A stretch of 64,000 bases of DNA from Lewinella sp. IMCC34191 (GCF_003390935.1 NZ_QNQZ01000004.1:186001-250000), one strand, 5' to 3'; shown: positions 18,409-27,846, counted from the stretch's first letter. Numbers and translations: made by a program. Notes: generated by a model from the sequence alone, not told the origin.

Positions 18409-18457
18409 CGGCCTCCGAAGGCCTTGTTTTCTTAGCTACCGGACATAACACAAGCAT

Positions 18458-20401
18458 ATGATCAAGTCTGTTATTGGACTCTTCCTGCCCGTAATCCTGG
18501 CGCTACCGCTGGCCGCGCAGGAGGATAGTGACGTACTCTTCACGGTGAGCGGGGAGCCCGTCACCGTGGGCGAATTCCGCTACATCTACAGCAAAACCAA
18601 CGGGCAGGACGCCGACTTCAGCCGCGCCAGCGTGATGGAATACCTGGACCTCTACGAGCGCTTCAAGCTCAAAGTCGCCCGGGCCCGCGAGATGGGTCTG
18701 GATACCGTAGTCGCCCTGCAGAACGAGCTCGAGGGCTACCGCCAGCAACTGGCCGACAACTACTTACTGGATAAAGAGGTTACCGATAAGCTCGTCTCCG
18801 AACTCTATCGCCGCAAGCAGGAGGACGTGGACTTCAGCCATATTCTGGTTAGTCTTCCTTCCCTTATCCCGGCGGATACGCTGGCGGCCTACGAACGGGC
18901 GATGGACATCAGGGACGGACTGACGGCCGGCAATTTCGCTGACCGCGCCGCCGAGGTGAGTGACGACGCCTACAGTAAAAACGACGGGGGACACATCGGG
19001 TACGTCAATGCCCCCCTCCCCGGCGGCATGTACCGCTTGGAGGAAGCCATATACGAGGCGGCCGACGGAGAGGTAGTAGGACCCGTCCGTACCCCGGCCG
19101 GTTACCACCTGGTACTTAAGCACGGCTCCCGCCCCGCCTACGGGGAGGTGGAGATCGCCCACATCTTGCTGCGCAAGTCACCCGAAGCCGACCCTGACAT
19201 GCAAAAGCAGCGCGCGGAAGAAGCCCGGGCGGCCCTGCGGAACGGTGAGTCCTTCGAGGACGTCGCCGCCGAATACAGCGAAGACGATAAGACCAGCCGG
19301 CAAGGGGGTTATATCGGCTTCTTTGGCATAAATCGCTACAACAAGACCTTTGAAGAAGCCGCCTTCGGGCTATCGGAGGACGGCGAGATCAGCGAAGTGA
19401 TCGAAAGCCCCGTCGGCTTTCACATCCTGAAGCGAATTTCCCACCGCGGTATACAACCCGAGGCGGAGCAGGCCCCTCTTTTGGAGGCAGCCGTACGGCA
19501 GGATACGCGCTTTGCGGAAGCCCGCAAAGCGCTTTTCGACCGCCTGGAGCGGGAGTACGGCACGCGCAAAGTGGACGCTAATTACACTTCCTTCGTGAAC
19601 GGACTGGATTCAACATTTTTCCAACTCAGTACGGATCTCAGCGCTGCCGACCGGGATGCGACCATCCTGGAAATTGGTGACCAGCAGTACACCACCGGTG
19701 ACTTCGTGGATTACCTGGAAGCGAACGCCCGCCTGCGTTCCAGCCTGGAGCGCCGCTTCGAAGTCGAGGGGGCGGCGGAATCGCTGTTCGACAACTGGAC
19801 GGACCAGCAGGTCGAACGCTACGCCGAAGCCCAACTGGAAGAGCAGTTCCCCGAATTCAAGGCGCTGATGCGGGAGTACCGTGAGGGCATCCTGTTGTTT
19901 GAGGCTACGAAACTCGAAGTCTGGGACCGGGCGGGTGAAGACACCACCGGCCTGGAAGCCTTCTTCGATGCGCATCGCGACCAGTACCGCTTCCCCCCAC
20001 GGGCGCGCGTGCTGAAGTACACCGTCAATACCGCCGAAGGCACCGATGCACAAGCCGTTGCCCAAGCCGCCGAAAAGAATACCTCCGCCGAACTGATCGA
20101 GGAATTCGGTACCGACGGACTCCGAATCGAAGAGCAGGTATACGAAGAAGCGACCCTACCCAAGGGGGTTACGTTCAAGGCCGATACGCGGTCATCCGTA
20201 GACCAGGTAGACCGTAATAGCGCGGTCTTCTACCGCGTGGTGGAGATGCTTCCCGCCCGCCAGAAGGAACTGTCCGAAGCGCGGGGCTACGTCATCGCCG
20301 ATTACCAGGATCAACTGGAAAGGCAATGGGTGGAAGCCCTGCGTAAAAAATTCGCGGTGAAGCGGAATGAACGTGTACTCGCCAAACTGATCGAATCTTG
20401 A
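18458..20401 (+). CDS. Periplasmic peptidyl-prolyl isomerase with two parvulin domains
   Basis: 647 aa with a signal peptide (cut near LAAQ, about residue 20). The N-terminal SurA-like helices precede two parvulin rotamase domains at about 120-225 and 230-330; both have the typical ILVS/ILLR start, NDGGHIGYV or RQGGYIGFF, and an end block (AGYHLVLK, VGFHILKR). The remaining 300 residues are a helical C-terminal domain of unknown role. It probably folds or escorts outer-membrane proteins, as in SurA/PpiD. It heads a three-gene operon: the stop overlaps the next start (TTGA). Confidence 0.85.
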   Translation: MIKSVIGLFLPVILALPLAAQEDSDVLFTVSGEPVTVGEFRYIYSKTNGQDADFSRASVMEYLDLYERFKLKVARAREMGLDTVVALQNELEGYRQQLADNYLLDKEVTDKLVSELYRRKQEDVDFSHILVSLPSLIPADTLAAYERAMDIRDGLTAGNFADRAAEVSDDAYSKNDGGHIGYVNAPLPGGMYRLEEAIYEAADGEVVGPVRTPAGYHLVLKHGSRPAYGEVEIAHILLRKSPEADPDMQKQRAEEARAALRNGESFEDVAAEYSEDDKTSRQGGYIGFFGINRYNKTFEEAAFGLSEDGEISEVIESPVGFHILKRISHRGIQPEAEQAPLLEAAVRQDTRFAEARKALFDRLEREYGTRKVDANYTSFVNGLDSTFFQLSTDLSAADRDATILEIGDQQYTTGDFVDYLEANARLRSSLERRFEVEGAAESLFDNWTDQQVERYAEAQLEEQFPEFKALMREYREGILLFEATKLEVWDRAGEDTTGLEAFFDAHRDQYRFPPRARVLKYTVNTAEGTDAQAVAQAAEKNTSAELIEEFGTDGLRIEEQVYEEATLPKGVTFKADTRSSVDQVDRNSAVFYRVVEMLPARQKELSEARGYVIADYQDQLERQWVEALRKKFAVKRNERVLAKLIES

Positions 20402-21249
20402 GTAAATACCTGTTGGCGGCAACGGCTGTCCTGTGTTTACTGCGTTGCGGACCGGCCGAATCGACGAATACGGATGACCCCGTACTCGCCCGGGTACACC
20501 AGCGGGAACTCCGCCTTTCCGAAATGGAAGGTATGTTCCCGGACGGGGCGACCGCGGCGGATAGCGCCGTTATCATCGAGGCCTTTGCCAACCGGTGGGC
20601 GCGGGATGCGGTCCTGCTATGGGAAAGCGAGCAAAACGCACCGAGTGATCTTAACCTCGACCGCCTAGTGCGCGATTACCGGGCGAGCTTGGTTCGGAGC
20701 AGCTACGAAGAGCAATTGGTGTCAACCAAGCTCGACAGTTCCATCACGCAGGACGAACTGGAGCGCTTTTACGATGCCACCCAGGGGCAATACCAACTGG
20801 AGACGCCCATCGTGCGTTGTTTATTCATGCGGGTGCCCTACCCTACGCCAGAGGAGGAAAGCCTCCAACTGCTTTGGAACAATGGCAACCCGGAGGATAC
20901 CGCCGCCCTGCGCCGGTACGCCCATAAATACGCCGAAGTAGCTTTACTAGACCAAACGGCCTGGTACGGTCTGGACCAGATCGCCTCGCAGCTACCGGAA
21001 GGTACCCTGACGGCCGACAATGTGAACACTAAACGGGAGTTCACGCAGCTCGATGGGACTAACCGGTATTACTTTCGCCTTTTCGACCTGCGGCCCCGGC
21101 TGGAAATCGCGCCGCTGAGTTACGTGGAGAATCAAGTCCGTCGGGCCATCCTCCACGGTCGCAAACGGGAAGTTCTCGAAGACAGCCGCGAAGAGATCTT
21201 CAGCCGGGAACTCCGGCGCGACAACATTGAATTTTTTACCAAGCGTTAA
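20398..21249 (+). CDS. SurA-like chaperone lipoprotein without clear catalytic domain
   Basis: 283 aa from a TTG start that overlaps the upstream stop by 4 nt, implying translational coupling. The lipoprotein signal ends in LLRC (Cys17). DPVLARVHQRELRLSEMEGMFP resembles the SurA N-terminal start, then helical segments. A parvulin fold may be present near 130-230 but lacks the usual GG block, so activity is doubtful. Its place between two PPIases suggests it works in the same outer-membrane-protein folding pathway. Function is inferred from operon context. Confidence 0.65.
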   Translation: MSKYLLAATAVLCLLRCGPAESTNTDDPVLARVHQRELRLSEMEGMFPDGATAADSAVIIEAFANRWARDAVLLWESEQNAPSDLNLDRLVRDYRASLVRSSYEEQLVSTKLDSSITQDELERFYDATQGQYQLETPIVRCLFMRVPYPTPEEESLQLLWNNGNPEDTAALRRYAHKYAEVALLDQTAWYGLDQIASQLPEGTLTADNVNTKREFTQLDGTNRYYFRLFDLRPRLEIAPLSYVENQVRRAILHGRKREVLEDSREEIFSRELRRDNIEFFTKR

Positions 21250-21257
21250 ACGTAACC

Positions 21258-22655
21258 ATGAATCATATCCTCGCCCTCCTGCTGTGCCTTACCGCCTCCA
21301 GCGTCTTCGCCCAAAGCGGTGCCGTGATCGACGAGGTGATTGCCCGCGTGGGCAGCGAGTACGTGCTGCTATCCGAACTGGAAGAGCAGTACGCCCTGGC
21401 CGAGTCACAGTCTAACGAAGCGCTACCCGCCGAAGCCCGGTGCGCCATGCTGGACCAGACCCTGGTCGGCAAACTGCTTTATAATCAGTCGAAGCTCGAT
21501 AGTATTGAAGTTACCGACGCTGAAGTCGAGCAGCAGCTGAACGCCCGGATCGACCGCATCCTCAGCTACATGGGCGGCGATATAAACCAGTTCGAAGACT
21601 ACTACGGCCAGAGCATCACGGCCACCAAGGAGCAGTTCCGGGAGGATCTGCGCGAGCAGCTGGCCGTCGACCGCATGCGTGCCTCCGTGGTCCGTGAGGT
21701 CAAGGTCACGCCGGCGGAAGTGAAGAATTTCTTCGGCGAGATACCCCGTGACAGCCTACCCTACTTCAACTCCGAGGTAGAGGTGGGAGAGCTGGTCATT
21801 CGACCAACCGCCAACGACTCTACCCGCGCCGCCGTGGTCGAACGCCTCGAAGGACTGCGGGAACAGATTATGGCCGGAGCGATCACCTTCGAGGAGGCCG
21901 CCCAGCAAAACAGTGCCGACGGTAGTGCCCGCGGCGGTGGCGATCTGGGATGGACGCAGCGGGGAAAGTTCGTCGCCGAGTTCGAGGCTGCCGCTTATAA
22001 TCTGGATCCGGAGGAAATCAGTGACGTCGTAGAAACTGAATTCGGCTACCACCTGATCAAGCTACAGGGACGGCGCGGTAATTCGATCCGGGTAAGCCAC
22101 ATTCTCCTGCAGCCCGCCATCACCGAATCAGACATGGAAGAGTCGCGCATGTTCCTGGATAGCATTGCTAACCTGATTAAGGTAGACTCCTTCTCCTTCA
22201 GCTACGCGGTTAAGCGCTTCGGTTACGATAAGGTCCAGAGTTACAACAACGACGGACGTATGTCCAACCCCGCCAGCGGAAACACCTTCTTTGAGATCGG
22301 CGATCTGGACCCGGACGTTTACTTCGCCATCGACGAACTGCAGCTGGACTCTCTAAGCGGGGTGATGGAGTTCCGGGCCCCCACGGGCGATCCGTTGCTG
22401 CGCGTCGTTCAACTCCAGTCGCGGACCTCCCCCCACCGGGCTACCCTGAGCCAGGATTACGCCAAAATCCAGGATGCTACACGGAACGCGAAGCAACAGC
22501 AGTACCTCAGCGACTGGATTCAGGAAAAGGTAGGATCCACCTTTATCAAGATCGACGATCGCTACGCAGCCTGCCCGCAGATCAGGACCTGGTTAGAAGA
22601 CAGCCGGAAGATCACGGTCGGTGGAAGTGATGGCAAGGTTGTGACGGGCAAATAG
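21258..22655 (+). CDS. SurA-like periplasmic peptidyl-prolyl isomerase
   Basis: 465 aa with a signal peptide (1-18, cut at VFAQ). DEVIARVGSEYVLLSELEEQY opens the SurA N-terminal domain as in E. coli SurA. A parvulin domain spans about 170-275, with GGGDLGWTQRG and FGYHLIKLQGRR. A second, weaker copy follows (SHILLQP to LLRVVQLQ), so the architecture matches the two-parvulin SurA plan. It starts 8 nt after the previous gene and closes the operon. It likely delivers unfolded beta-barrel proteins to BAM. Confidence 0.88.
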   Translation: MNHILALLLCLTASSVFAQSGAVIDEVIARVGSEYVLLSELEEQYALAESQSNEALPAEARCAMLDQTLVGKLLYNQSKLDSIEVTDAEVEQQLNARIDRILSYMGGDINQFEDYYGQSITATKEQFREDLREQLAVDRMRASVVREVKVTPAEVKNFFGEIPRDSLPYFNSEVEVGELVIRPTANDSTRAAVVERLEGLREQIMAGAITFEEAAQQNSADGSARGGGDLGWTQRGKFVAEFEAAAYNLDPEEISDVVETEFGYHLIKLQGRRGNSIRVSHILLQPAITESDMEESRMFLDSIANLIKVDSFSFSYAVKRFGYDKVQSYNNDGRMSNPASGNTFFEIGDLDPDVYFAIDELQLDSLSGVMEFRAPTGDPLLRVVQLQSRTSPHRATLSQDYAKIQDATRNAKQQQYLSDWIQEKVGSTFIKIDDRYAACPQIRTWLEDSRKITVGGSDGKVVTGK

Positions 22656-22933
22656 CCCCCCGACTTACGACAGTCGCTGGGGAAAGCAAAATGATATAGG
22701 TCGTTTACCAGAGGCCTATTTAAGCGGGACGCCGTCTGGTGTGCTTCCGGTAGTACTCGTATATCCAACTTTTTCAGGAAAATTCTATCCCCTGAATCCG
22801 GCATTCCGGCCCCGAAAAAAAAATTACATTTACGGAAAGGCTTATAAATACTAGGTTCCGGCATACTTTTTGAAAAAAAATGCTTCCGTCAACACCATGC
22901 CCACCCCATGGTCCGTTATACTCCCAACAACAC

Positions 22934-23368
22934 ATGAAACCACTTCTCTTTATTCTCAGCTTTAGCCTTTTCGGCACCGTTTTCGCACAGACTGACAGTC
23001 CAGTTGGCCGGTGGAAGACCCTTGATGACGATACCGGCGAAGCAAAGAGCATCATCGAAATTTACCGGCAGGGTGACGCTTACTACGGTAAGATCGCCGA
23101 AATTTTGACGGGAAACGACGATGCAGTCTGCACCGAATGCGATGGAGACCGAAAAGGAAAGCCTATTTTAGGCATGGTTATCATTGAGGATTTATCAGTT
23201 GATAACGACGAACCCGGCGAGTGGGACGGAGGCAAAGTCCTCGATCCGCAATCGGGTTCAGATTATCGCCTCAGCGTCTGGTACGAGGACGGGAACGCGG
23301 ATGCGCTCTACGTACGCGGAAAACACTGGACCGGATTGTATAGAACACAAAAATGGATCCGCGAATAA
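22934..23368 (+). CDS. DUF2147 domain protein, secreted
   Basis: 144 aa from the ATG at 22934, which gives a clean signal peptide (MKPLLFILSFSLFGTVFAQ); an in-frame ATG at 22880 would add a non-hydrophobic leader. The mature part is a DUF2147 beta-barrel-like domain: GRWKTLDDDTGEAKSIIEIY, the CTECDGDRKGKPILGM loop with a Cys pair, and a terminal WTGLYRTQKW. Members are small periplasmic proteins of unknown function. Upstream about 280 nt hold no gene. Monocistronic. Confidence 0.85.
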   Translation: MKPLLFILSFSLFGTVFAQTDSPVGRWKTLDDDTGEAKSIIEIYRQGDAYYGKIAEILTGNDDAVCTECDGDRKGKPILGMVIIEDLSVDNDEPGEWDGGKVLDPQSGSDYRLSVWYEDGNADALYVRGKHWTGLYRTQKWIRE

Positions 23369-23459
23369 CATTCGGATCTTAACAGCGGGCCGGGCCACGT
23401 TTAATTCCCGGCTAGCATCTTTCATTTGACACTTTTGAATTTACACAATTACACTTTCC

Positions 23460-23699
23460 ATGAAGCAAGACTTTACTCAAGAAGATTTGGTTGCCTATAT
23501 CTATGGGGAAGCAGATAGGAACCAGATAAAGGCCACCGAGGCCGCCCTGGATGCCGATCCGCTGCTCGTCCACCAGCTCACCGAGCTGGTAGAAGCTCAG
23601 GCCAGCCTGCCCAAGGTGATGTTCAATCCTCGCCGCCGCATTGTGAAAGCTATACTGCGTTACGCGCGCAGCGAACCGAAGCCGCAACTTTGCTACTAA
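23460..23699 (+). CDS. Small conserved Bacteroidota protein, anti-sigma-like N terminus
   Basis: 79 aa. The start MKQDFTQEDLVAYIYGEAD resembles the N-terminal segment of membrane anti-sigma factors (often written as LxxYLxGE), followed by acidic helices and a basic tail RRRIVKAILRYARSEPK. No membrane helix and no zinc-finger Cys are present, so it is not a full anti-sigma factor. Similar short proteins are common in Bacteroidota; function is unknown. A strong terminator closes it 16 nt after the stop. Confidence 0.65.
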   Translation: MKQDFTQEDLVAYIYGEADRNQIKATEAALDADPLLVHQLTELVEAQASLPKVMFNPRRRIVKAILRYARSEPKPQLCY

Positions 23700-23710
23700 T
23701 ACACGCATTA

Positions 23711-23746
23711 AAAAGGCACCGTCGAAACTATCGACGGTGCTTTTTT
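23711..23746 (+). terminator. Rho-independent terminator
   Basis: Perfect stem GCACCGTCGA/TCGACGGTGC (23716-23725 and 23731-23740), loop of five, then six T. Follows the small anti-sigma-like gene. Confidence 0.92.
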
Positions 23747-23843
23747 CATTTAGCGCTAGTTTGATTTTCCAATGTCGGAACGTGTACGGTGCTTTCCGTC
23801 TGCCGGCCTGAGAAACTCAAACGAGCTTTAAAGTCTGCACAGC

Positions 23844-24341
23844 ATGTTAGAATCGATTATAGACGCCGTCAAATCAGAAGTAATCTCCACCGTCAAGGAA
23901 CGTACCGGCCTCGGCCCTCAGGAGGCAGAGAAAACGGTCCCCCTTGCTAAAGACTCGATCAGCGAGGGCGTAACCAGTGCCCTGTCCGGAGGCAACATCG
24001 GTGGAATCCTGGACATGATCAAGGGAGCCGGCGGAACTACGAATGCCGGTGGATTAGTTGAGAATGCGGTTTTTCAAGGCATTGCCGCCAAATTCGTCCA
24101 TAAACTTACGGGGCAACTCGGCTTGTCCGAAGGGGTATCCCAAAAGGTCGCCGGAATCGTACTGCCCATGATCCTTTCAAAGTTGGCCGGTAAGACCCGG
24201 GAGGCCGGCGATACGGATGACATCGACAAGGGATCCCTCATGGATGTCCTAGGCATGGACGCCGGTGCTATCCTGGGGGGATTGTTGGGTGGAAAAGACA
24301 AGAAGGGAGGCTCCGGCGGACTGGGCAGCTTGTTTAACTAA
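23844..24341 (+). CDS. DUF937/YidB-like Gly-rich protein
   Basis: 165 aa, cytoplasmic by absence of a signal. It is rich in Gly, Ala and small helices: VTSALSGGNIGGILDMIKGAGG, KLAGKTREAGD and the tail GAILGGLLGGKDKKGG. This composition and the repeated GGxLGxLL segments fit DUF937-type proteins related to YidB, whose role is unknown. Monocistronic, between a terminator and the tRNA-Asp gene. Confidence 0.7.
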   Translation: MLESIIDAVKSEVISTVKERTGLGPQEAEKTVPLAKDSISEGVTSALSGGNIGGILDMIKGAGGTTNAGGLVENAVFQGIAAKFVHKLTGQLGLSEGVSQKVAGIVLPMILSKLAGKTREAGDTDDIDKGSLMDVLGMDAGAILGGLLGGKDKKGGSGGLGSLFN

Positions 24342-24423
24342 TAAACTCCGGCTGCTAAGTCCCTGAATGTAAGGGAGGTACTTGGTACCGACTAAAAATC
24401 TCGTGATTTTCTAGCCGAATGGC

Positions 24424-24455
24424 TTGCAAGGAACGTTCGGACGCCTGTATATTTG
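24424..24455 (+). promoter_or_regulatory. Promoter of tRNA-Asp
   Basis: TATATTTG (24448-24455) fits TAnnTTTG exactly and is preceded 21 nt upstream by TTG (24424-24426), which is within the spacing known for Bacteroidota sigma-A promoters. Expected start lies about 30 nt before the mature tRNA. Confidence 0.7.
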
Positions 24456-24492
24456 CCCTCGCAATCAGCGCTACGGCGCGAAATTGTTACCA

Positions 24493-24566
24493 GGTTTGGT
24501 AGTTCAGTTGGTTAGAATGCCGCCCTGTCACGGCGGAGGTCGCGGGTTCGAGTCCCGTCCAGACCG
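24493..24566 (+). tRNA. tRNA-Asp (GTC)
   Basis: 74 nt cloverleaf. Acceptor GGTTTGG pairs with CCAGACC (one G-U), D arm with GTTGG, anticodon stem CCGCC/GGCGG around loop CTGTCAC giving GTC, and T loop TTCGAGT. CCA is not encoded. Followed at once by a terminator, so it is a single-tRNA transcript. Confidence 0.97.
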
Positions 24567-24570
24567 CAAA

Positions 24571-24596
24571 GGGCTCTCCGTTTGGAGGGCCCTTTT
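24571..24596 (+). terminator. Terminator after tRNA-Asp
   Basis: GGGCTCTCC/GGAGGGCCC stem (one G-U pair), loop GTTT, then TTTT. Confidence 0.8.
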
Positions 24597-24759
24597 GCGT
24601 TTTCAGCGACTTCGGATAACGATTGATTGCCAGTTGCCCTCTCCCAGGGATCTGCGGAACGTGCATAACGCCTTCCGTCGTGTACGCTTCGCATACCAGC
24701 AGCCAGAAAGAAAGGGGCCCTTCCAGGAAGCGCCCCTTTCCGATGGTATCAGTAGGTAT

Positions 24760-25635
24760 CTATCGATCAAGCTGAAACTTGACGGGCATGTTAAACATGA
24801 CCCGCACCGGCCGTCCGGCCTGTAGCCCGGGGCGGAAGCCTTGGGTCTTATTATTGATCTGCCGGATGGCCCGCAGGGCTTCCTCGGTACATCCTCCCGG
24901 CACTTCACGCAATGCTTCCACGGATGATACGGATCCATCCTTCTCCACGACGAAGCGAACGTAGACCGTTCCTTCTATGCCGTTATTGCGAGCCATAGAT
25001 GGGTAATGAATCTGGTCAGCAATAAACTGCATGAGTTCCCGGTCCGAGCAGGATTTTCGCTCCTCTCCATTCAGCTCCAGGCACGTTTTTCCGAAGACTG
25101 GCATGTGATCGGCAATGATGATGATCTCATCCGGATCCACTTTTGGTGGGGGCGGCATGGGCGGGGGCGGCGGCACGTTCTGTGGCCTCACGAGCTTAGG
25201 TTCCGCGGGAACGAAGCTATCCTCTTCCGCAATGGAATGGTCGACTTGCTCGAATGTCGGCGCTTCGTCGTCCGGCACCGGCTCAAAGACCGGGGGCGGC
25301 GGTGGCGGGGGCGGTGGTGGAGGGGGTGGTTTCCGATAGGTGATGGGGATATCCTCTTCGATCTCGCCCTGCAAATCCATCACCGGGGTAAAGACCTCAA
25401 CCGGTTCATAGGTGGTCCAGTTCAGCGTCAGGAAAGCCGCAAAAATGGAAGCACTGAGGGCAAACCGGTGAAGAACGGGGGAATAGGAAAAGACAGTTGA
25501 CCTGTCGGCTAATTGAGAAGGTGGCGTGACCCGGTGTTTGAGGTAACGACGGAGCATCACAACGCCTAACGCGGTAAGCAGGCATGCACCGACCATCCCC
25601 AACAGCACGGTGGTGCCACTGAAGGTATACAGCAT
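24760..25635 (-). CDS. tonB: Energy transducer TonB
   Basis: 291 aa. Two N-terminal membrane helices (about 5-25 and 55-75) rather than the usual one. A periplasmic spacer holds a run of 13 prolines (about 103-115) and a second Pro-rich segment PPPPPMPPPP. The C-terminal TonB domain (about 200-291) has YPSMARNNGIEGTVYVRF, DGSVSSVEALREVPGG and a closing VRVMFNMPVKF. TonB passes proton-motive energy from ExbBD to outer-membrane TonB-dependent receptors. No exbBD and no receptor are adjacent, as is common for Bacteroidota. The extra first helix may fuse a small membrane anchor. Confidence 0.88.
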   Translation of the reverse strand: MLYTFSGTTVLLGMVGACLLTALGVVMLRRYLKHRVTPPSQLADRSTVFSYSPVLHRFALSASIFAAFLTLNWTTYEPVEVFTPVMDLQGEIEEDIPITYRKPPPPPPPPPPPPPVFEPVPDDEAPTFEQVDHSIAEEDSFVPAEPKLVRPQNVPPPPPMPPPPKVDPDEIIIIADHMPVFGKTCLELNGEERKSCSDRELMQFIADQIHYPSMARNNGIEGTVYVRFVVEKDGSVSSVEALREVPGGCTEEALRAIRQINNKTQGFRPGLQAGRPVRVMFNMPVKFQLDR

Positions 25636-25647
25636 GGTATAAAAATT

Positions 25648-25710
25648 AAAAGGGTTGGAGCGTGCGCCGGCTACACTAGATAGCTGACAGATGCACGCTC
25701 CAACCCTTTT
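25648..25710 (-). terminator. Terminator of the PfpI gene, possibly bidirectional
   Basis: Perfect 18-base arms AAAAGGGTTGGAGCGTGC (25648-25665) and GCACGCTCCAACCCTTTT (25693-25710), loop of 27. On the minus strand the stem ends in TTTT, 20 nt after the PfpI stop, and stands before the tonB start. Confidence 0.8.
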
Positions 25711-25729
25711 GGTGGTCGGTGGAATTGGT

Positions 25730-26281
25730 TTAGCTCACGCCTACCTGGCTCTTCGACAAGACTTCTATGAATTTCTTGTTAAAAGCGGGGATATCATCCG
25801 GGTTCCGGCTGGATACCAGGTTTCCGTCCACCACTACTTCCTCGTCTTTGACGTTCGCTCCGGCGTTGGCCAGATCGGGACGTACGGACTTGAATCCGGT
25901 CATCGTTCGTCCCTTAACCAGTTCGGCGGAAATAAGCGTTTGTCCACCGTGACAAATGACGGCTACCGGCTTATTGCTGCTGAAGAAAGACTTGATGAAT
26001 TTGATGGCTTTATCGTTGACCCGTAGATTGTCGGGATTAATCACACCACCGGGCAGGAGTAGGGCATCATAATCCTCGGGGTTGGCACTGTCGAGCGTCA
26101 CGTCAACCTGATGGCTTCCACCCCAGTCGTCCATATCCCAGGCTTTGATCGATCCTGATTTCGGACTAACCAAATGCACCGTTGCGCCGGCTTCTTCCAG
26201 GGCTTTACGCGGCTTGGTATATTCCACTTCCTCGAATCCGGTAGTGGCGAGCGCAGCTATTTTTATATTATCGATTTGCAT
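25730..26281 (-). CDS. PfpI/DJ-1 family protein (YhbO-like)
   Basis: 183 aa, a full-length type 1 glutamine-amidotransferase-like fold. Nucleophile elbow AVICHGG gives C110 with H111 next to it; E17 in GFEEVE is the usual partner. LLLPGGVINPD is the conserved loop before the elbow. Members are reported as glyoxalase/deglycase stress proteins or intracellular peptidases; which applies here is not readable. Monocistronic, with its own terminator. Confidence 0.9.
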   Translation of the reverse strand: MQIDNIKIAALATTGFEEVEYTKPRKALEEAGATVHLVSPKSGSIKAWDMDDWGGSHQVDVTLDSANPEDYDALLLPGGVINPDNLRVNDKAIKFIKSFFSSNKPVAVICHGGQTLISAELVKGRTMTGFKSVRPDLANAGANVKDEEVVVDGNLVSSRNPDDIPAFNKKFIEVLSKSQVGVS

Positions 26282-26382
26282 AGTAATGTAGTTTTTGTTT
26301 GTTAATTACTTGCTCATATTACGGATGCGGGTAAGCGGATGTTCGCCCATATACCGGCCGTCTTACCAGCCAAATCAGCCAT

Positions 26383-27846
26383 ATGACCATACAGGAAACA
26401 TCTCTACTTCGGACTTCCGCTTTCCTTGATGGATCGTGGATCCCGGCCGATTCCGGCCGGACCTTCGCGGTGACCAATCCGTTTAATAGAGAGCTCATCG
26501 TCCATGTCGCCAATCTTGGAGCACCGGAAACCGAGCGAGCCGTAGCGGCCGCCTATAAGGCCTTCCCGATTTGGAGCGGCAAAACCGCTGGTGAACGATC
26601 CCAAATCCTTCGCAGGTGGTACGAATTAGTCATGGACTATAAAGAGGACCTGGCGATTCTCATGACCCTGGAGCAGGGAAAACCGATCTCCGAATCCCGC
26701 GCGGAGGTAAATTATGGTGCCTCCTTCGTGGAATGGTTTGCCGAGGAGGGGAAGCGGGCTTACGGCGATGTTATTCCGTCTCACCGACGCGATGCCCGTA
26801 TCCTGGCCGTCAAGCAGCCGGTGGGCGTGGTGGCGGCCATTACCCCCTGGAACTTTCCTATTGCCATGATTACCCGTAAGGTCGCTCCCGCACTGGCGGT
26901 CGGTTGTACGGTAGTGGTGAAGCCCGCCGAAGACACGCCGTTGTGTGCCCTTGCCTTGGCATACCTGGCCGAGCGTGCCGGATTTCCGCCCGGTGTCTTC
27001 AACGTGATCCCCTCGGACGATCCCGCCGAAGTAGGCAAGGTCCTGACGACCGACCCGCGCGTTCGAAAGGTCAGCTTCACCGGCAGCACCCCAACCGGAA
27101 AACTGTTGATGAAACAGGCCGCTGGTACACTGAAGAAGTTATCGCTGGAATTGGGCGGCAATGCCCCCTTCATCGTATTCAACGACGCGGATATTCAATC
27201 GGCCGTGAAGGGAGCCATTGCTTCCAAGTACCGCAACGGCGGGCAGACCTGTGTGTGTACGAATCGATTCTTCGTGCAAGACGGCATCTACGACCAGTTC
27301 ACGGCTGCCTTTGCCGAAGCCATTAGCGCTTTGAAGGTCGGTAACGGAATGGACGCTTCGGTTGACATCGGTCCGCTAATTAATGATTCGGCCATTGAGA
27401 AGGTGAACCGCCTGGTTAACGATGCACTGGATCGTGGTGCCCGGGTTATGGTCGGCGCTGAGCTATCAAATACCGGCCCGCGCTGCTACTCCCCTACCCT
27501 TCTGCTGGATGTGGATCCGGAAATGGACATTGCGCAGGAAGAAATATTCGGTCCCGTATCCTCCGTTTTCCGGTTTACGTCGGAAGCGGAAGTCATCGCG
27601 AAAGCAAACGATACGCCCTACGGACTGGCGGCCTACTTCTACGGAAACGATCACGCCCGAATTTGGCGAGTGGCCGAAGCACTGGACTACGGGATGGTCG
27701 GGATTAATACCGGCATGATTTCGACGGCCGTAGCTCCGTTCGGCGGCGTCAAGGAAAGTGGTTTTGGGCGGGAAGGCTCGAAGTATGGACTGGAGGATTA
27801 TCTAACAGTCAAGTATCTATGCTGGGGCGGAATAGAAGGTGAATAG
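26383..27846 (+). CDS. gabD: NAD(P)-dependent succinate-semialdehyde dehydrogenase
   Basis: 487 aa, typical ALDH length. ITPWNFPIAMITRK (cofactor region), general base E256 in LELGG, and catalytic C290 in NGGQTCVCTNR. The Cys-Val-Cys pattern and MTLEQGKPISESRAEV are characteristic of the GabD subgroup, which oxidises succinate semialdehyde to succinate. Substrate assignment rests on similarity recalled, not on context: no gabT or GABA permease is near. A strong bidirectional terminator follows 13 nt after the stop. Confidence 0.88.
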   Translation: MTIQETSLLRTSAFLDGSWIPADSGRTFAVTNPFNRELIVHVANLGAPETERAVAAAYKAFPIWSGKTAGERSQILRRWYELVMDYKEDLAILMTLEQGKPISESRAEVNYGASFVEWFAEEGKRAYGDVIPSHRRDARILAVKQPVGVVAAITPWNFPIAMITRKVAPALAVGCTVVVKPAEDTPLCALALAYLAERAGFPPGVFNVIPSDDPAEVGKVLTTDPRVRKVSFTGSTPTGKLLMKQAAGTLKKLSLELGGNAPFIVFNDADIQSAVKGAIASKYRNGGQTCVCTNRFFVQDGIYDQFTAAFAEAISALKVGNGMDASVDIGPLINDSAIEKVNRLVNDALDRGARVMVGAELSNTGPRCYSPTLLLDVDPEMDIAQEEIFGPVSSVFRFTSEAEVIAKANDTPYGLAAYFYGNDHARIWRVAEALDYGMVGINTGMISTAVAPFGGVKESGFGREGSKYGLEDYLTVKYLCWGGIEGE

